In this document: positions 1 through 10,285 of the stretch, piece by piece | Numbering within the stretch: the first letter of the stretch is position 1 | How the letters are laid out: each line of letters begins with the position of its first letter | The notes under the pieces: model-generated | What the model saw: the letters and a program-made list of their open reading frames with translations, nothing else | The model's database searches: none | What the model was told of the DNA's origin: nothing | Source: an uncultured Sphingorhabdus sp. | GTDB taxonomy: Bacteria > Pseudomonadota > Alphaproteobacteria > Sphingomonadales > Sphingomonadaceae | Assembly (NCBI GenBank): GCA_947492905.1 | Contig: CANLOL010000001.1 | Span: forward strand, 1,900,578 to 1,964,577 | Direction of reading: 5' to 3' | DNA: 64,000 nt | Position numbers and translations under genes: made by a program

Positions 1-1
1 G

Positions 2-400
2 GGAGGCTTGCACCGCAATACATTCATATGCTCGCCCAAATTATTAGACCGCCAATTGCGCCTTAAATCAGCACCGCATATTCGCTTTGCAGGGCAAATT
101 ACTGGCTGCGAAGGCTATGTTGAAAGCAGCGCGGTAGGCTTATTTGCTGGAATTAGCACTGCTGCTGAAATTACGGGAACCAATGTTGATTTGCCGCCGT
201 CCACTACTGCATTAGGTGCATTATTGGGACATATTACCGGCGATGCCGATGCAAAATCATATCAGCCGATGAACGTAAATTTTGGTTTATTTCAACCGCT
301 TGAAAAGCGCGTCCACAAAAAAGAGCGCAAAGCGGCTATGACTTCAAGAGCGAGAGAAGCGCTTGATGATTGGATGAATACACAAAAAATTGCGGGCTAG
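2..400 (+). CDS. trmFO: TrmFO, 3' part only: methylenetetrahydrofolate-dependent tRNA m5U54 methyltransferase
   Basis: The window opens inside this gene; the first complete codon is at base 2 and the frame runs to a TAG stop at 398-400. The visible 132 residues are the C-terminal part of the folate/FAD-dependent enzyme that makes 5-methyluridine at position 54 of the tRNA T-loop. Seen: the GLHRNTF start of the fragment, the segment [17 protein letters not shown] that forms part of the FAD-binding region, and the Pro-Pro-x-Thr-Thr-Ala-x-Gly-Ala-Leu stretch followed by the NVNFGLF motif typical of TrmFO. The catalytic N-terminal half lies outside the window. It ends 1 base before the convergent EF-hand gene, so the two 3' ends abut. 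Confidence 0.93.
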   Translation, partial: GGLHRNTFICSPKLLDRQLRLKSAPHIRFAGQITGCEGYVESSAVGLFAGISTAAEITGTNVDLPPSTTALGALLGHITGDADAKSYQPMNVNFGLFQPLEKRVHKKERKAAMTSRAREALDDWMNTQKIAG

Positions 401-401
401 C

Positions 402-890
402 TTAGCATTTACATTTGGGCTTGCTGGATTTCTTAGCTTTTGTGGTTTTAAACTCATCACGCGTTAATTTCTTATTTTTATCGCTATCGGCCTTAGCAAA
501 TCTATCGCTCGTTCGAACGGCCCACTCTTCGAAACTGAGTAAATTATTGCCATCAACATCCAGTTTTTTAAAAGCTTTTGTTCTACTTGCCATCATTTCA
601 ATGCGGCTAATTTCATCATCGCGGTCTAAATCATATCGATTAAATCGGCGCTCTTCACGGCTTAATTTTGATGCGCGTGGCGGACTCGGCGGGGCTTTGC
701 CAAATTGCGGACTATTGGGATCAGCTTCTGGTAATGTCTCAACATTGATAGGGTTGACCTCTGCTTCTGGCGGCGGCGAATTTGGAATAGGAAGCGGAGC
801 AGAAGCATTAGATTGCCACCAAAACAAACCCGCCGATATTGCCAATATAGCAAATAACCCACCGATTAGATATTTCGACATCATCTTCAT
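402..890 (-). CDS. Membrane-anchored EF-hand protein
   Basis: 162 residues. An N-terminal hydrophobic segment (about residues 5-25) looks like a membrane anchor or uncleaved signal, followed by a Pro/Glu/Ser-rich linker (30-75). Three EF-hand-type loops are readable: residues 87-98 (D87, D89, D91, E98), 111-122 (D111, D113, N115, E122) and 135-146 (D135, D137, N139, E146). All three keep acidic residues at the 1, 3 and 12 positions, so calcium binding in the periplasm is likely. The C-terminus is Lys-rich with two Cys. Initiation could also be at Met3 or Met4. Convergent with trmFO; same strand as the next gene. Function beyond a calcium-binding envelope protein is unknown. Confidence 0.85.
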   Translation of the reverse strand: MKMMSKYLIGGLFAILAISAGLFWWQSNASAPLPIPNSPPPEAEVNPINVETLPEADPNSPQFGKAPPSPPRASKLSREERRFNRYDLDRDDEISRIEMMASRTKAFKKLDVDGNNLLSFEEWAVRTSDRFAKADSDKNKKLTRDEFKTTKAKKSSKPKCKC

Positions 891-916
891 ATCCCCTAAA
901 TTATTGAATAAAGCCC

Positions 917-1588
917 CTATCTCGCGCTAATAGCATGCCAAATATAGGATAAACCAAATAAAATACCATCTTGTTTTTTATCATTGGTTTTCAGTGCGTA
1001 AATAGCTGGAAATGTTAAAATCGATAAAGGGCGAATTGCCCGCGCCAATTGGCGGAAATTGATGGATTTATAATATTCATATGCCAATGACCGCGCTTTT
1101 TCAGCATTGATATTATCTTTTTCAAAAAGAGAGGATAAGGCCCATATCCGGCCTAAATTTTGAAAATCTTCTGTTAATTCTGATTTACCGCAGGCTTCTG
1201 CCATTAGGCCAAAATAGGCCCCGCCGCGCTCTGATGCATAGTGATAAAGATCATCATCGCTCAAATTTTCTTCACTCAATATAAGATATTCCCAGCCATT
1301 GATAAGGGATATTAAAGCATTAGTGACGTCAAACGCATGATATTGATTTTGAACATTTTCTATCATCTCAACCAAGGGTTCACCCTTTGGTTTTATGTCT
1401 GAATTAATAGTATCGCGCCACCATGCCAGACGAATTTGTGCAATCATGGCTTCATTCATTTTTGCAAAAATATCCTCTAATCGCGAATCCAATGCCAAAA
1501 ATAAGGTTAATAATGGCCGCAATTCATCGTCTAAATATAACAAAGACAGTCTTTGAGGAGGTGAAATTGATGCAATGGCGTCAAACAT
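917..1588 (-). CDS. Squalene/phytoene synthase family protein, probably non-catalytic
   Basis: 223 residues if it starts at the ATG at 1586-1588, where the family-like sequence begins (MFDAIASISPPQR). The longer frame reaching 1717 would add 43 residues without family character and would run up to the start of the divergent tadG gene, so I prefer the shorter form; no strong ribosome site is seen for either. The QIRLAWWRDTI segment (about residues 50-60) and the later ERGGAYFGLMAEA and LGRIWAL helices place it in the squalene/phytoene synthase fold. I do not see the paired Asp-rich DxxxD motifs that bind the prenyl diphosphates, and the protein is shorter than true synthases. It may be closer to the NDUFAF6-like branch. 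No carotenoid or hopanoid gene is adjacent. Confidence 0.75.
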   Translation of the reverse strand: MFDAIASISPPQRLSLLYLDDELRPLLTLFLALDSRLEDIFAKMNEAMIAQIRLAWWRDTINSDIKPKGEPLVEMIENVQNQYHAFDVTNALISLINGWEYLILSEENLSDDDLYHYASERGGAYFGLMAEACGKSELTEDFQNLGRIWALSSLFEKDNINAEKARSLAYEYYKSINFRQLARAIRPLSILTFPAIYALKTNDKKQDGILFGLSYIWHAISAR

Positions 1589-1722
1589 ACAGGATTTTAC
1601 GCACGAGTTTGTGGGAAAAATCAAGGTAAAGATTTTGTTTACCTTAAGTGTTGAAAACTTCCTTACCATTTCGCCTCTATCAAGCACGCTACAAGTAATA
1701 TTAGCGAGTAAAGGCATAATTG

Positions 1723-3738
1723 ATGAAAAATCGCATATCAGGATATAATAAGGGCAAGGTCTTCAAGCGCTTATTGAAAGATCAAAGTGGTAACGCAATT
1801 ATCTTTGTTGGTGCCAGTTTAATACCTTTGCTCGCTCTCGTTGGCGGAGGCGTTGATGCTTCTCGCGGCTATATGGCGCAAGCTAGACTCCAGCAAGCTT
1901 GTGATGCTGCTACTTTGGCAGGTCGACGTGCTGTTGGTGATGATAGTTTTGATGATGATGCAGAATTACAAGCGAACAGATTATTTAATGCTAACTTTGA
2001 AAGAGGATTCCTAGGCGCAGTAAACACAAGCTTTACAGCGAGTTCAATTGACGGTGGTAATTCGGTTCAAGGTGTAGCATCTGCCGAAGTGCCAACAGTT
2101 ATAATGCGCATATTTGGTAATGAAGAGATTACTGTATCGGCCACATGTGAAGCTGCGCTTAACGTTGCAAATGCTGATGTTATGATGGTACTAGATACAA
2201 CTGGTTCCATGCGATTTGCGCCCGATGGGACTGATTTAGGCACAGATGGCAATGGTGATGCGTTAGCCGGATCTAGAATGTTTGCTTTACGTGATGCAGC
2301 CAAAACATTTTACACTGTACTTGAAAATGCTACTAGCCAGACCAGAGCGCGCGTTCGCTATGGCTTTGTTCCCTATACCGCTACTGTAAATGTTGGTAAT
2401 TTGATAACTAATAACAGTGGTGCATCCTTATTAACAGGCAGCAGAGCCGGTGATACGCATACATATCCAAGTAGACGTGCCGTATATGAAATTGAAATTG
2501 ATGATGGTGTATCGACAGATCAGTTTGATACAACTTTCACACATACAGACGGTTCCGATGCATTTTTAACGCAGGAAAATTGTAATCGTTACGCCAATAA
2601 TCAATCTTTTGATTATTTTACAGTACAAGATTTCAGAGCCACTTTCAGAACTCGTAATGAACCAAATCCAGGAAACCCAGTTACCGTTGGCAATACAACC
2701 AGTTCATTCTCATTTGTGAGTTGGCAAGGTGGTTTTAGATTTCCCGATGGTACATTAATATTAAGGTGCACCCGACGTGTTGACACCGAAACACAGCTTA
2801 TAAGAACTGAAGAAACTTATGATGGCACTATTGACGGTGCAACCTTCCTAAGATTTGAATATAGTAATTTAACATGGCCAGTTGATGATTATGTAGCATC
2901 AATTGATCCAACAAACCCTGCGGTAAAACGTCCATCTGAGAGAGAAGATCAGCCAGATATTTTCGATCGCTGGAGTGGTTGTATCGAGGAACGTGATACT
3001 GTGTCAGCACCAGCAACTGATATAGGCTTTACTGCTTTTACAGGCGTTACGCCTACAGATGCAAGCGATTTGGATATTGATGGCGTGCCGACTAATGTTG
3101 AAACTAGATGGCGTCCATATTGGCCTGAAATCACCTATAATCGCGTAAATGATGCTTTCACGAGCTTCGTTCAAGATAGTGTCGCAAACCAAGGGCAATT
3201 AGCAGGCGATAACTGTCCGCAACCAGCTCAACTATTAAGCGAACTCACTCAGACGGAATATAATAATTACATTGATAGTCTTCGTCCTAATGGTGCAACT
3301 TATCACGATATCGGTGCTATTTGGGGTGCTAGATTAGCTTCCCCAGAAGGACTTTTCCAAGCAAATGTAAATGCTGATGCACCGAATAATGGCTTCGTAT
3401 CACGTAACATGATATTCTTAACCGATGGTACTTTGGAACCAAATCGATTTACATATTCAGCATATGGCACAGAGTTCCAGAATCCATTGGTTGGACCATC
3501 AGCTGCGAGTAATGATGAATTACGTTTACGTCATGATGCCCGTTTCCTTGCGATCTGCGGTGCCATAAAAGCCAAAAGAATCCGTATTTTTGTAATTGCC
3601 TTTGGTACTGGTTTAACGCCTAGCCTGCGTACCTGTGCTAGCGCGGATAGTGCATTCGTAGCTGATGATGCAGCAGCTCTAAACGATCGTTTCCTTCAAA
3701 TCGCGACTAATATCGCCGACCTAAGATTGACAAATTAA
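1723..3738 (+). CDS. TadG-type pseudopilin-like protein with von Willebrand A domain
   Basis: 671 residues from the ATG at 1723, preceded by AAAGG 8 bases upstream (a TTG one codon earlier is also in frame). Residues 20-45 are the TadE/TadG-type N-terminal hydrophobic segment (SGNAIIFVGASLIPLLALVG) followed by the typical Ala/Gln-rich helix ACDAATLAGRRA. A vWA domain follows: MIDAS motif DTTGSM beginning at D158 and a second metal-site element TDG near residue 568, with a large insertion between them. TadG proteins are minor surface or pilus-associated components exported through the Tad system. Translationally coupled to the next TadE gene (TAATG overlap at 3736-3740). No Tad ATPase, secretin or prepilin peptidase is in the window, so the machinery must be elsewhere. 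Confidence 0.9.
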   Translation: MKNRISGYNKGKVFKRLLKDQSGNAIIFVGASLIPLLALVGGGVDASRGYMAQARLQQACDAATLAGRRAVGDDSFDDDAELQANRLFNANFERGFLGAVNTSFTASSIDGGNSVQGVASAEVPTVIMRIFGNEEITVSATCEAALNVANADVMMVLDTTGSMRFAPDGTDLGTDGNGDALAGSRMFALRDAAKTFYTVLENATSQTRARVRYGFVPYTATVNVGNLITNNSGASLLTGSRAGDTHTYPSRRAVYEIEIDDGVSTDQFDTTFTHTDGSDAFLTQENCNRYANNQSFDYFTVQDFRATFRTRNEPNPGNPVTVGNTTSSFSFVSWQGGFRFPDGTLILRCTRRVDTETQLIRTEETYDGTIDGATFLRFEYSNLTWPVDDYVASIDPTNPAVKRPSEREDQPDIFDRWSGCIEERDTVSAPATDIGFTAFTGVTPTDASDLDIDGVPTNVETRWRPYWPEITYNRVNDAFTSFVQDSVANQGQLAGDNCPQPAQLLSELTQTEYNNYIDSLRPNGATYHDIGAIWGARLASPEGLFQANVNADAPNNGFVSRNMIFLTDGTLEPNRFTYSAYGTEFQNPLVGPSAASNDELRLRHDARFLAICGAIKAKRIRIFVIAFGTGLTPSLRTCASADSAFVADDAAALNDRFLQIATNIADLRLTN

Positions 3739-4337
3739 TGTTAAATAGAATGATAAAACAAATTAAGAAAAAAGAAGATGGCGCGGTTCTAATTGAATTT
3801 GCTTTCATTGCTCCTGCATTATTTCTTATATTGATCGCTATATTCGACTTTGGATATTCAATCTATGCGCGCACATTATTAAATGGAGCTATTCAAGAAG
3901 CAGCAAGAGACTCTGCATTGGAAGATGGCGCTTCTATGTTAGATGGAATTGATGGAAGACTGAGAGAGCGCGTTGAAGATGTAGTTCCTTTTGGTGAAAT
4001 TACCATTGAAAGAAAAAGCTATTTCGACTTTTTCGATGTGGAGCGTGCCGAAGTTTTCACTGATAATGATGGCAATGGTACATGTAATAATAATGAACCA
4101 TTTACCGATGAAAATGGCAATGGCACTTGGGATTTAGATGTTGGTGAATCTGGCGTTGGTGGACCAAGAGATGTGGTGCTTTATGAAGTCACTCTAACTT
4201 ACGACCGCATATTTCCATTGTATAGAGCATTAGGAACTAACCCAGTGCAAACTATGCAAGCGACCACCGTGCTGAGAAACCAACCTTACGGTCAGCAGCA
4301 ACAGGCTCAGCAAAGCCAAGAGTTAACATGCACCTAA
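3738..4337 (+). CDS. TadE family pseudopilin with Asp/Asn-rich insertion
   Basis: 199 residues. The start ATG overlaps the stop of the upstream tadG by one base (TAATG), indicating translational coupling. Residues 13-40 hold the TadE signature: GAVLIEFAFIAPALFLILIAIFDFGY, with the conserved Glu in VLIEFAF that TadE shares with prepilins. Residues about 109-135 carry two Asp/Asn/Gly-rich stretches (DNDGNGTCNNNEPF and DENGNGTWDLD) that look like calcium-binding loops. The C-terminus is Gln-rich and ends with a Cys. It presumably assembles with the neighbouring TadG and TadE-like proteins in the inner membrane or periplasm. Confidence 0.9.
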   Translation: MLNRMIKQIKKKEDGAVLIEFAFIAPALFLILIAIFDFGYSIYARTLLNGAIQEAARDSALEDGASMLDGIDGRLRERVEDVVPFGEITIERKSYFDFFDVERAEVFTDNDGNGTCNNNEPFTDENGNGTWDLDVGESGVGGPRDVVLYEVTLTYDRIFPLYRALGTNPVQTMQATTVLRNQPYGQQQQAQQSQELTCT

Positions 4338-4384
4338 TATGGTAATTCTACGTTTATCAACATTTATTAAGTCAGAGTAACATT

Positions 4385-5050
4385 ATGAGTATAAAGAAAT
4401 TTGTTAAAAAATTACGCAACGATAAAAGCGGCGTAGCAATGGTTGAATTTGCTGTAAGCCTTCCCTTTTTCGTGGGTATAGGAATGTATGGGATTGAAAT
4501 CTCTAACATGTCTATTGTTAATATGTCTCTGAGCCAAACAGCCCTAAACCTAGCAGATAATGCATCAAGATTGGGTCAAACGGATGGCGGTATCGTTACA
4601 CCAACAATCACTGAAAACGATATTCTTCAGGTTTTTGAGGGAGCTCGTATTCAAAGCAGAAATCTTGATTTGTTCGAGAATGGAAGAATTATTTTATCCA
4701 GCCTTGAAACCAATAGTAATGATGACCAACAGATTAGATGGCAAAGATGTAAGGGTTTGTATCAATTTGATTCAATTTATGGGCCAGAAGGAACAAATGG
4801 TACAAGTGATAGCACCTTTGTAGGCCTGGGAAGAGCTGGAAGAGAAGTAGAGGCTTCGACTGGCACAGCTGTTATGTTTGTAGAATTACGCTATGATTAT
4901 AAGCCTCTGTTTGGCTCATTGTTCATGGAAGAGAGAATATTCTCTCAAGAGGCGGCCTTTAATATCAGAGATGATAGAAATTTAAGCGCGGGTCTTGCTG
5001 ATACAGGTCAAGGTACACCGGCAACTTGCGATTTATTTACTGATACATAA
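4385..5050 (+). CDS. TadE/TadG-like pseudopilin-like protein
   Basis: 221 residues. The N-terminal basic patch and hydrophobic helix (KSGVAMVEFAVSLPFFVGIGMYGIE, residues 16-40) match the TadE-like domain, including the Glu of MVEFA. The rest is a predicted extracytoplasmic domain with a Cys in QRCKGLY and another near the C-terminus (ATCDLF), which could form a disulphide. It lies 47 bases after the TadE gene on the same strand and is probably the third gene of the tad operon that starts at 1723. A strong hairpin at 5054-5075 follows directly. No catalytic motif is present. Confidence 0.88.
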   Translation: MSIKKFVKKLRNDKSGVAMVEFAVSLPFFVGIGMYGIEISNMSIVNMSLSQTALNLADNASRLGQTDGGIVTPTITENDILQVFEGARIQSRNLDLFENGRIILSSLETNSNDDQQIRWQRCKGLYQFDSIYGPEGTNGTSDSTFVGLGRAGREVEASTGTAVMFVELRYDYKPLFGSLFMEERIFSQEAAFNIRDDRNLSAGLADTGQGTPATCDLFTDT

Positions 5051-5053
5051 TTG

Positions 5054-5075
5054 GGTGGGGACACAGCGCCCCACC
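5054..5075. terminator. Hairpin between convergent tad and pdh operons
   Basis: A perfect 7-bp GC-rich stem, GGTGGGG (5054-5060) with CCCCACC (5069-5075) and an 8-base loop, sits between the tad operon stop (5050) and the pdhB stop (5078). The T-rich tail on the plus side is weak (GATTATTTG), so it may act mainly for the tad operon or as a bidirectional RNA 3'-end stabiliser. Confidence 0.6.
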
Positions 5076-5077
5076 GA

Positions 5078-6442
5078 TTATTTGTTAAGCAATTTCAATG
5101 TTGCACTTACAATCTTATCCGCATTGATAACAGCTAAAGCTTCTAAATTTGCTGCATAAGGCATTGGTACATTCTCATTTGTGACGCGCGTTACTGGCGC
5201 GTCCAAATCGTCAAAACCCTCTTCCATGCAGATTGAGATAATTTCACTGCCAACAGAGCAGACATGCCAGCCTTCTTCGGCAACAATCATATTGTTGGTT
5301 TTGGCAAGGCTGTTTAAGATAGTTTCTTTATCAAGCGGCCTGATGGTACGAAGATCAATAACTTCGGCTTCAATGCCCTGCTCTGCTAATGCATCCGCTG
5401 CTTCGAGAGAGAGACCAACACCAATTGAATAAGAAACAATCGTTACATCGCTTCCTTCACGCATGATACGCGCTTTGCCAATCGGCAGCGTATGATCTTC
5501 TAAATCTGGCACATCAAAGCTGCGGCCATAAAGCATCTCATTTTCTAAAAATACCACTGGATCTTCGCTTTGGATAGCTGCTTTCAACAATCCTTTTGCA
5601 TCTGCTGCATCATAGGGTGATATAACAATCAAGCCTGGGACTGATGCATACCAAGGCGCATAATTTTGGCTGTGTTGCGCCCCTACTCGGCTTGCAGCTC
5701 CATTTGGCCCGCGAAATACTATCGGACAGCGCATTTGTCCGCCCGACATATAATTTGTTTTGGCTGCACTGTTAATGATATGGTCAATGGCTTGCATGGC
5801 GAAATTGAAAGTCATAAATTCTACAACTGGCTTTAGTCCGCCCATAGCTGCGCCGCTGCCGATACCGGCAAAACCATATTCGGTAATTGGTGTATCAATA
5901 ACGCGCTTATCACCAAATTCAGCCAATAAACCTTGCGTAACTTTATAAGCCCCTTGATATTCAGCAACTTCTTCACCCATCACAAAAACGCGCTCATCTT
6001 TGCGCATTTCTTCGGCCATAGCATCGCGCAAGGCTTCACGAACGGTTAGGCTGTTCATCGCAGTGCCTTCTGGAACAGCTGGATCATCTTTACGTGCTGT
6101 CGCTTCTGGTACAACAAGTTCGCTACTATCATCGACCTCAGTTGGAGTCTCCATTTCCTTAACTTCAGCAGCCGGTGGAGGTGAAGCACTAGCATCTTCA
6201 TCTTCGCCAATCAGCATAGCTATTACCGTACCGACTTTAACATTGTCAGTGCCTTCTTCGACCATCAAAGAACCAATGGTTCCCTCGTCAATGGTTTCAA
6301 ATTCCATAGTTGCTTTATCGGTTTCAATTTCAGCAATAATGTCGCCGCTGCTCACTTCATCGCCTTCTTTAACAAGCCAACGCGCAAGTGTGCCTTCTTC
6401 CATAGTAGGCGATAATGCAGGCATTTTTAATTCAGTAGCCAT
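5078..6442 (-). CDS. pdhB: Pyruvate dehydrogenase E1 component subunit beta, with lipoyl domain
   Basis: 454 residues from the ATG at 6440-6442, which overlaps the pdhA stop by one base (TGATG) and has GGAG 8 bases upstream; a TTG one codon earlier is also open. Residues 1-80 form a biotinyl/lipoyl domain with the lipoylation site [10 protein letters not shown] (K43). An acidic, Pro-rich linker follows, then the transketolase-type pyrimidine-binding and C-terminal domains ([29 protein letters not shown]). An E1-beta carrying its own lipoyl domain is the usual alphaproteobacterial form. Together with E1-alpha it decarboxylates pyruvate and reductively acetylates the lipoyl group for acetyl-CoA formation. 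E2 and E3 genes are not in this window. Confidence 0.96.
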   Translation of the reverse strand: MATELKMPALSPTMEEGTLARWLVKEGDEVSSGDIIAEIETDKATMEFETIDEGTIGSLMVEEGTDNVKVGTVIAMLIGEDEDASASPPPAAEVKEMETPTEVDDSSELVVPEATARKDDPAVPEGTAMNSLTVREALRDAMAEEMRKDERVFVMGEEVAEYQGAYKVTQGLLAEFGDKRVIDTPITEYGFAGIGSGAAMGGLKPVVEFMTFNFAMQAIDHIINSAAKTNYMSGGQMRCPIVFRGPNGAASRVGAQHSQNYAPWYASVPGLIVISPYDAADAKGLLKAAIQSEDPVVFLENEMLYGRSFDVPDLEDHTLPIGKARIMREGSDVTIVSYSIGVGLSLEAADALAEQGIEAEVIDLRTIRPLDKETILNSLAKTNNMIVAEEGWHVCSVGSEIISICMEEGFDDLDAPVTRVTNENVPMPYAANLEALAVINADKIVSATLKLLNK

Positions 6443-7515
6443 CAATATTGCTCCACCAAAATATCAGTATATAATTCTTTCGCATCGGGCTCAGGAGAGG
6501 ATTCTGCAAAGTCAGCAGACTCGCTCACTATTTTCCGTATTTCTTTATCCAAGGATTTTAACTCTTCTTCTTTTACGCCCAATTCCATCAATTCTGCTTT
6601 GGCCCGTTCAATAGGATCAGATTTTTCGCGCACTTCTTGAACCTCGTCTCTGCTTCTATATTTAGCAGGATCAGACATAGAGTGACCGCGATAGCGATAG
6701 GTTTTCATTTCTAGCAAAATCGGACCCTTACCGCTGCGCACCCAATCCACTGCAACTTCAGCAGCACCGCGCACAGCCAATACATCCATACCATCGACTT
6801 GAATTCCGGGAATACGGAAACTCTCTCCGCGCTTATATAATTGATCTTCCGATGATGCTCGGTTTACGCTTGTGCCCATTGCATATTGGTTATTTTCAAT
6901 CACAAATATAACAGGAAGCTTCCAAAGCTCTGCCATGTTAAAGCTCTCATAAACTTGGCCTTGGTTCGCAGCACCATCCCCAAAATAAGAGAGGCAGACA
7001 CCGCCATCTTCTTTATATTTATGGCCAAAGGCTAATCCTGCACCAAGCGATACTTGCGCACCCACAATACCATGACCGCCATAGAATCCATGCTCAACAG
7101 AGAACATGTGCATAGAGCCGCCCTTGCCTCTGGAAATTCCAGCTTCACGGCCCGTAAGCTCAGCCATAACGATATTAGGATCGATACCGCATGCCAGCAT
7201 ATGACCATGATCGCGATACCCAGTAATGACGCTATCTTTGCCTGGCTCAATCGCACTTTGTAATCCAACTACAACAGCCTCTTGCCCTATATAAAGGTGA
7301 CAAAAACCACCGATTAAGCCCAAACCATATAATTGGCCTGCTTTTTCTTCAAAGCGACGAATCAACAACATTTCTTTATAAAATGCCAATAGAGTTTCTT
7401 TATCTGCTGAATAACGCTCTGGTTCATCAGGACGTTCTCTATTGGGAATAAGCGGAGCTGAGGCGGCCTTTTTGCCTTTAGCATTGCTTTTTTTGGTGCT
7501 AGCTGATTTTGCCAA
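6442..7515 (-). CDS. pdhA: Pyruvate dehydrogenase E1 component subunit alpha
   Basis: 357 residues, starting at a TTG (7513-7515) with AGGA 7 bases upstream. A Lys/Ala/Ser-rich leader (1-25) precedes the thiamine-diphosphate fold. The cofactor motif GDGAANQG begins at residue 179 and closes with ENN at 207-209. The phosphorylation-loop-like segment [15 protein letters not shown] is present near residue 275. It forms the alpha2beta2 E1 of the pyruvate dehydrogenase complex with the downstream pdhB, to which it is coupled. The 200-bp spacer upstream contains an inverted-repeat cluster that could regulate it. Confidence 0.96.
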   Translation of the reverse strand: MAKSASTKKSNAKGKKAASAPLIPNRERPDEPERYSADKETLLAFYKEMLLIRRFEEKAGQLYGLGLIGGFCHLYIGQEAVVVGLQSAIEPGKDSVITGYRDHGHMLACGIDPNIVMAELTGREAGISRGKGGSMHMFSVEHGFYGGHGIVGAQVSLGAGLAFGHKYKEDGGVCLSYFGDGAANQGQVYESFNMAELWKLPVIFVIENNQYAMGTSVNRASSEDQLYKRGESFRIPGIQVDGMDVLAVRGAAEVAVDWVRSGKGPILLEMKTYRYRGHSMSDPAKYRSRDEVQEVREKSDPIERAKAELMELGVKEEELKSLDKEIRKIVSESADFAESSPEPDAKELYTDILVEQY

Positions 7516-7655
7516 TTATAATTCCTAATAATGGTTATTTAAGATTCAAATTTCTTTATCTAAATTTCTTTGGTTTCCCTAGAGGAAAATAGCATTTTCA
7601 TCGAAAAAAAAGTAACAAATAATATCAATATTTTAATGCAAGAATTTGCAGCAAT

Positions 7656-7701
7656 ATATTGTAATAAAATTACATTTCTCTCAAAAATACCATTACAATA
7701 T
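7656..7701. promoter_or_regulatory. Cluster of TGTAAT/ATTACA inverted repeats upstream of pdhA
   Basis: Within the 203-bp AT-rich spacer between ftsB and pdhA there is a 15-bp palindrome TGTAAT-AAA-ATTACA (7660-7674). A third half-site, ATTACAATAT (7692-7701), is a perfect 10-bp inverted copy of 7656-7665. Such spaced half-sites are typical of a dimeric regulator. They could alternatively fold as an RNA hairpin at the 3' end of ftsB. No clear -35/-10 pair could be fixed in this spacer. Confidence 0.35.
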
Positions 7702-7718
7702 TATTTGCCATAATATCT

Positions 7719-8033
7719 TCATTCTAGAGGAATGATAACTTCGTCTGGCGCAACAACATTTAAGTCTCTGCGCATCAATTCCCCCGCTAGGTCAGGATCG
7801 ACATTATCTTTATCTAGCAATTTCACACGGTTTTTGAGAGCATCACGCTCCTGCTCTAGCGTGACAAGTTCTTGCTCGCGCAAGGTAATCGCTGATTTAT
7901 AATCAGTCCAGGCCAAGATACCTGTAGGGCCCAAAAGCGCATAGCTGCCAATAGCCAATAATATAAGCAAAGCAAAAATCGGGATGACGATGCTTTTCAA
8001 ATTGGATTTACGTTTTCTTGGCCTGCGATTCAT
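7719..8033 (-). CDS. ftsB: FtsB/DivIC-family septum formation initiator
   Basis: 104 residues. A basic N-terminus (NRRPRKRKSNLK), one transmembrane helix (about residues 14-34, IVIPIFALLILLAIGSYALLG) and then a heptad-rich coiled coil (about 45-75, REQELVTLEQERDALKNRV) give the bitopic layout of FtsB/DivIC, which joins FtsL and FtsQ in the divisome. The tail MRRDLNVVAPDEVIIPLE is characteristic of the alphaproteobacterial members. It lies between eno (77 bp upstream) and pdhA, a common alphaproteobacterial order. The symbol rests on family and context. Confidence 0.85.
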   Translation of the reverse strand: MNRRPRKRKSNLKSIVIPIFALLILLAIGSYALLGPTGILAWTDYKSAITLREQELVTLEQERDALKNRVKLLDKDNVDPDLAGELMRRDLNVVAPDEVIIPLE

Positions 8034-8110
8034 ATGCTCTATGCACCATGTTTAGGATAAAAAATCAACATAGCCGCATCATAGAAGCCTATAATTATTT
8101 AATAAGCCCT

Positions 8111-9463
<1,353 letters not shown>

Positions 9464-9591
9464 CTATCATTGCAACGCATAGCTTGATGATATGCAAAAT
9501 TATTTAATGCTTGATATCATTTGCAACAATTTCGGTATGAAATTGACCATCCACAAAGCAACAGATGACAAAAATAAATTTACTGCTATAG

Positions 9592-9622
9592 TTGACTAAT
9601 GCACCTCTGATACAAATATAGA
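9592..9622 (+). promoter_or_regulatory. Possible promoter of the ElaB/YqjE-like gene cluster
   Basis: TTGACT at 9592-9597 is followed by TATAGA at 9617-9622, with a 19-bp spacer (AATATA with 17 bp is the alternative). It lies 30 bp upstream of the start of the gene at 9653. Assigned by eye. Confidence 0.3.
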
Positions 9623-9652
9623 TATTATGTGAAGCAATATGAGGATCAACGA

Positions 9653-10261
9653 ATGGCTGATGATAAGAAAAGTGCGGCTACAAAAACAACCGCTAAAAAA
9701 CCCGCCCAAAAGAAAACAGCTCCAAAAAAAGTGGCTGCTAAATCAGCGCCAAAAAAAGCTCCTGTTAAAAAAGCGCCAGCGAAAAAAGTTGCGGCCAAGA
9801 AAAGCACAGCAAAACCAGCGGCTAAAAAAGCTCCAGCTGAAAAAGCTACTGTCAAAAAAACCAGCTCTACTGCAGTTATTAAAAAAGCAGCGCCAAAGGG
9901 AAAGACTGATAAAAATATGAAAGACGATATCAACAATTTCAAATCTCAAGCGAGCGATTCCGTTAAAGATACAGCCAATAAAGGCAAAGCTAAAGCCAGC
10001 GAAGCTATGAGCGGAATTAGCGGTAAAATTCGCGAAACAGCGGAAACAATTGATGAGAGCCTAGGCGAGAAATATGGCGGCTTTGCCCGTAATGCTGCGG
10101 ACTCTATAGATGAGTTTGCTGATACATTAGACAAAAAAGATGTGGATGATATTGTAGAAGACACAAGAAATTTCGTGCGTAAAAGCCCTGCCCTTGCTAT
10201 AGGAGCAGCAGCAGCCGTAGGCTTTCTATTAACGCGCCTAATTCGTGCTGGCAGAGATTAA
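9653..10261 (+). CDS. Ala/Lys-rich histone-H1-like protein with ElaB/YqjD-type membrane-anchored C-terminus
   Basis: 202 residues from the ATG at 9653 (GAGG 8 bases upstream). Residues 1-90 are built of repeated AKK/APKK/PAKK units like the C-terminal tail of histone H1 or bacterial HU-like extensions, strongly basic and disordered. The second half (about 95-180) is an amphipathic helical region (DSVKDTANKGKAKASEAM, AETIDESLGEKYGGFARNAADSI). The end is a single hydrophobic helix AIGAAAAVGFLLTRLIRAGRD, the layout of ElaB/YqjD/DUF883 proteins, which anchor ribosomes to the inner membrane in stationary phase in E. coli. The basic repeats could bind DNA or RNA. First of four small genes in series. 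Confidence 0.8.
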   Translation: MADDKKSAATKTTAKKPAQKKTAPKKVAAKSAPKKAPVKKAPAKKVAAKKSTAKPAAKKAPAEKATVKKTSSTAVIKKAAPKGKTDKNMKDDINNFKSQASDSVKDTANKGKAKASEAMSGISGKIRETAETIDESLGEKYGGFARNAADSIDEFADTLDKKDVDDIVEDTRNFVRKSPALAIGAAAAVGFLLTRLIRAGRD

Positions 10262-10285
10262 TCTTTAATTTGGGTATCCCACATA

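Noticed and set aside
415-930. 171-codon plus-strand open frame opposite the EF-hand gene
   Set aside because: It is the complement of a gene with clear EF-hand motifs; the translation is low-complexity Ser/Leu-rich and has no ribosome site.
6000-6614. 204-codon plus-strand open frame
   Set aside because: It lies opposite pdhB and pdhA, and its Ser/Ala/Pro-rich content mirrors the Glu/Asp-rich linker of pdhB.
9646-9942. Open frames opposite the Lys/Ala repeats, and an apparent tandem DNA repeat
   Set aside because: The periodicity is only the AAA/GCx codon repetition of the H1-like protein; no CRISPR-like spacer structure and no separate gene.
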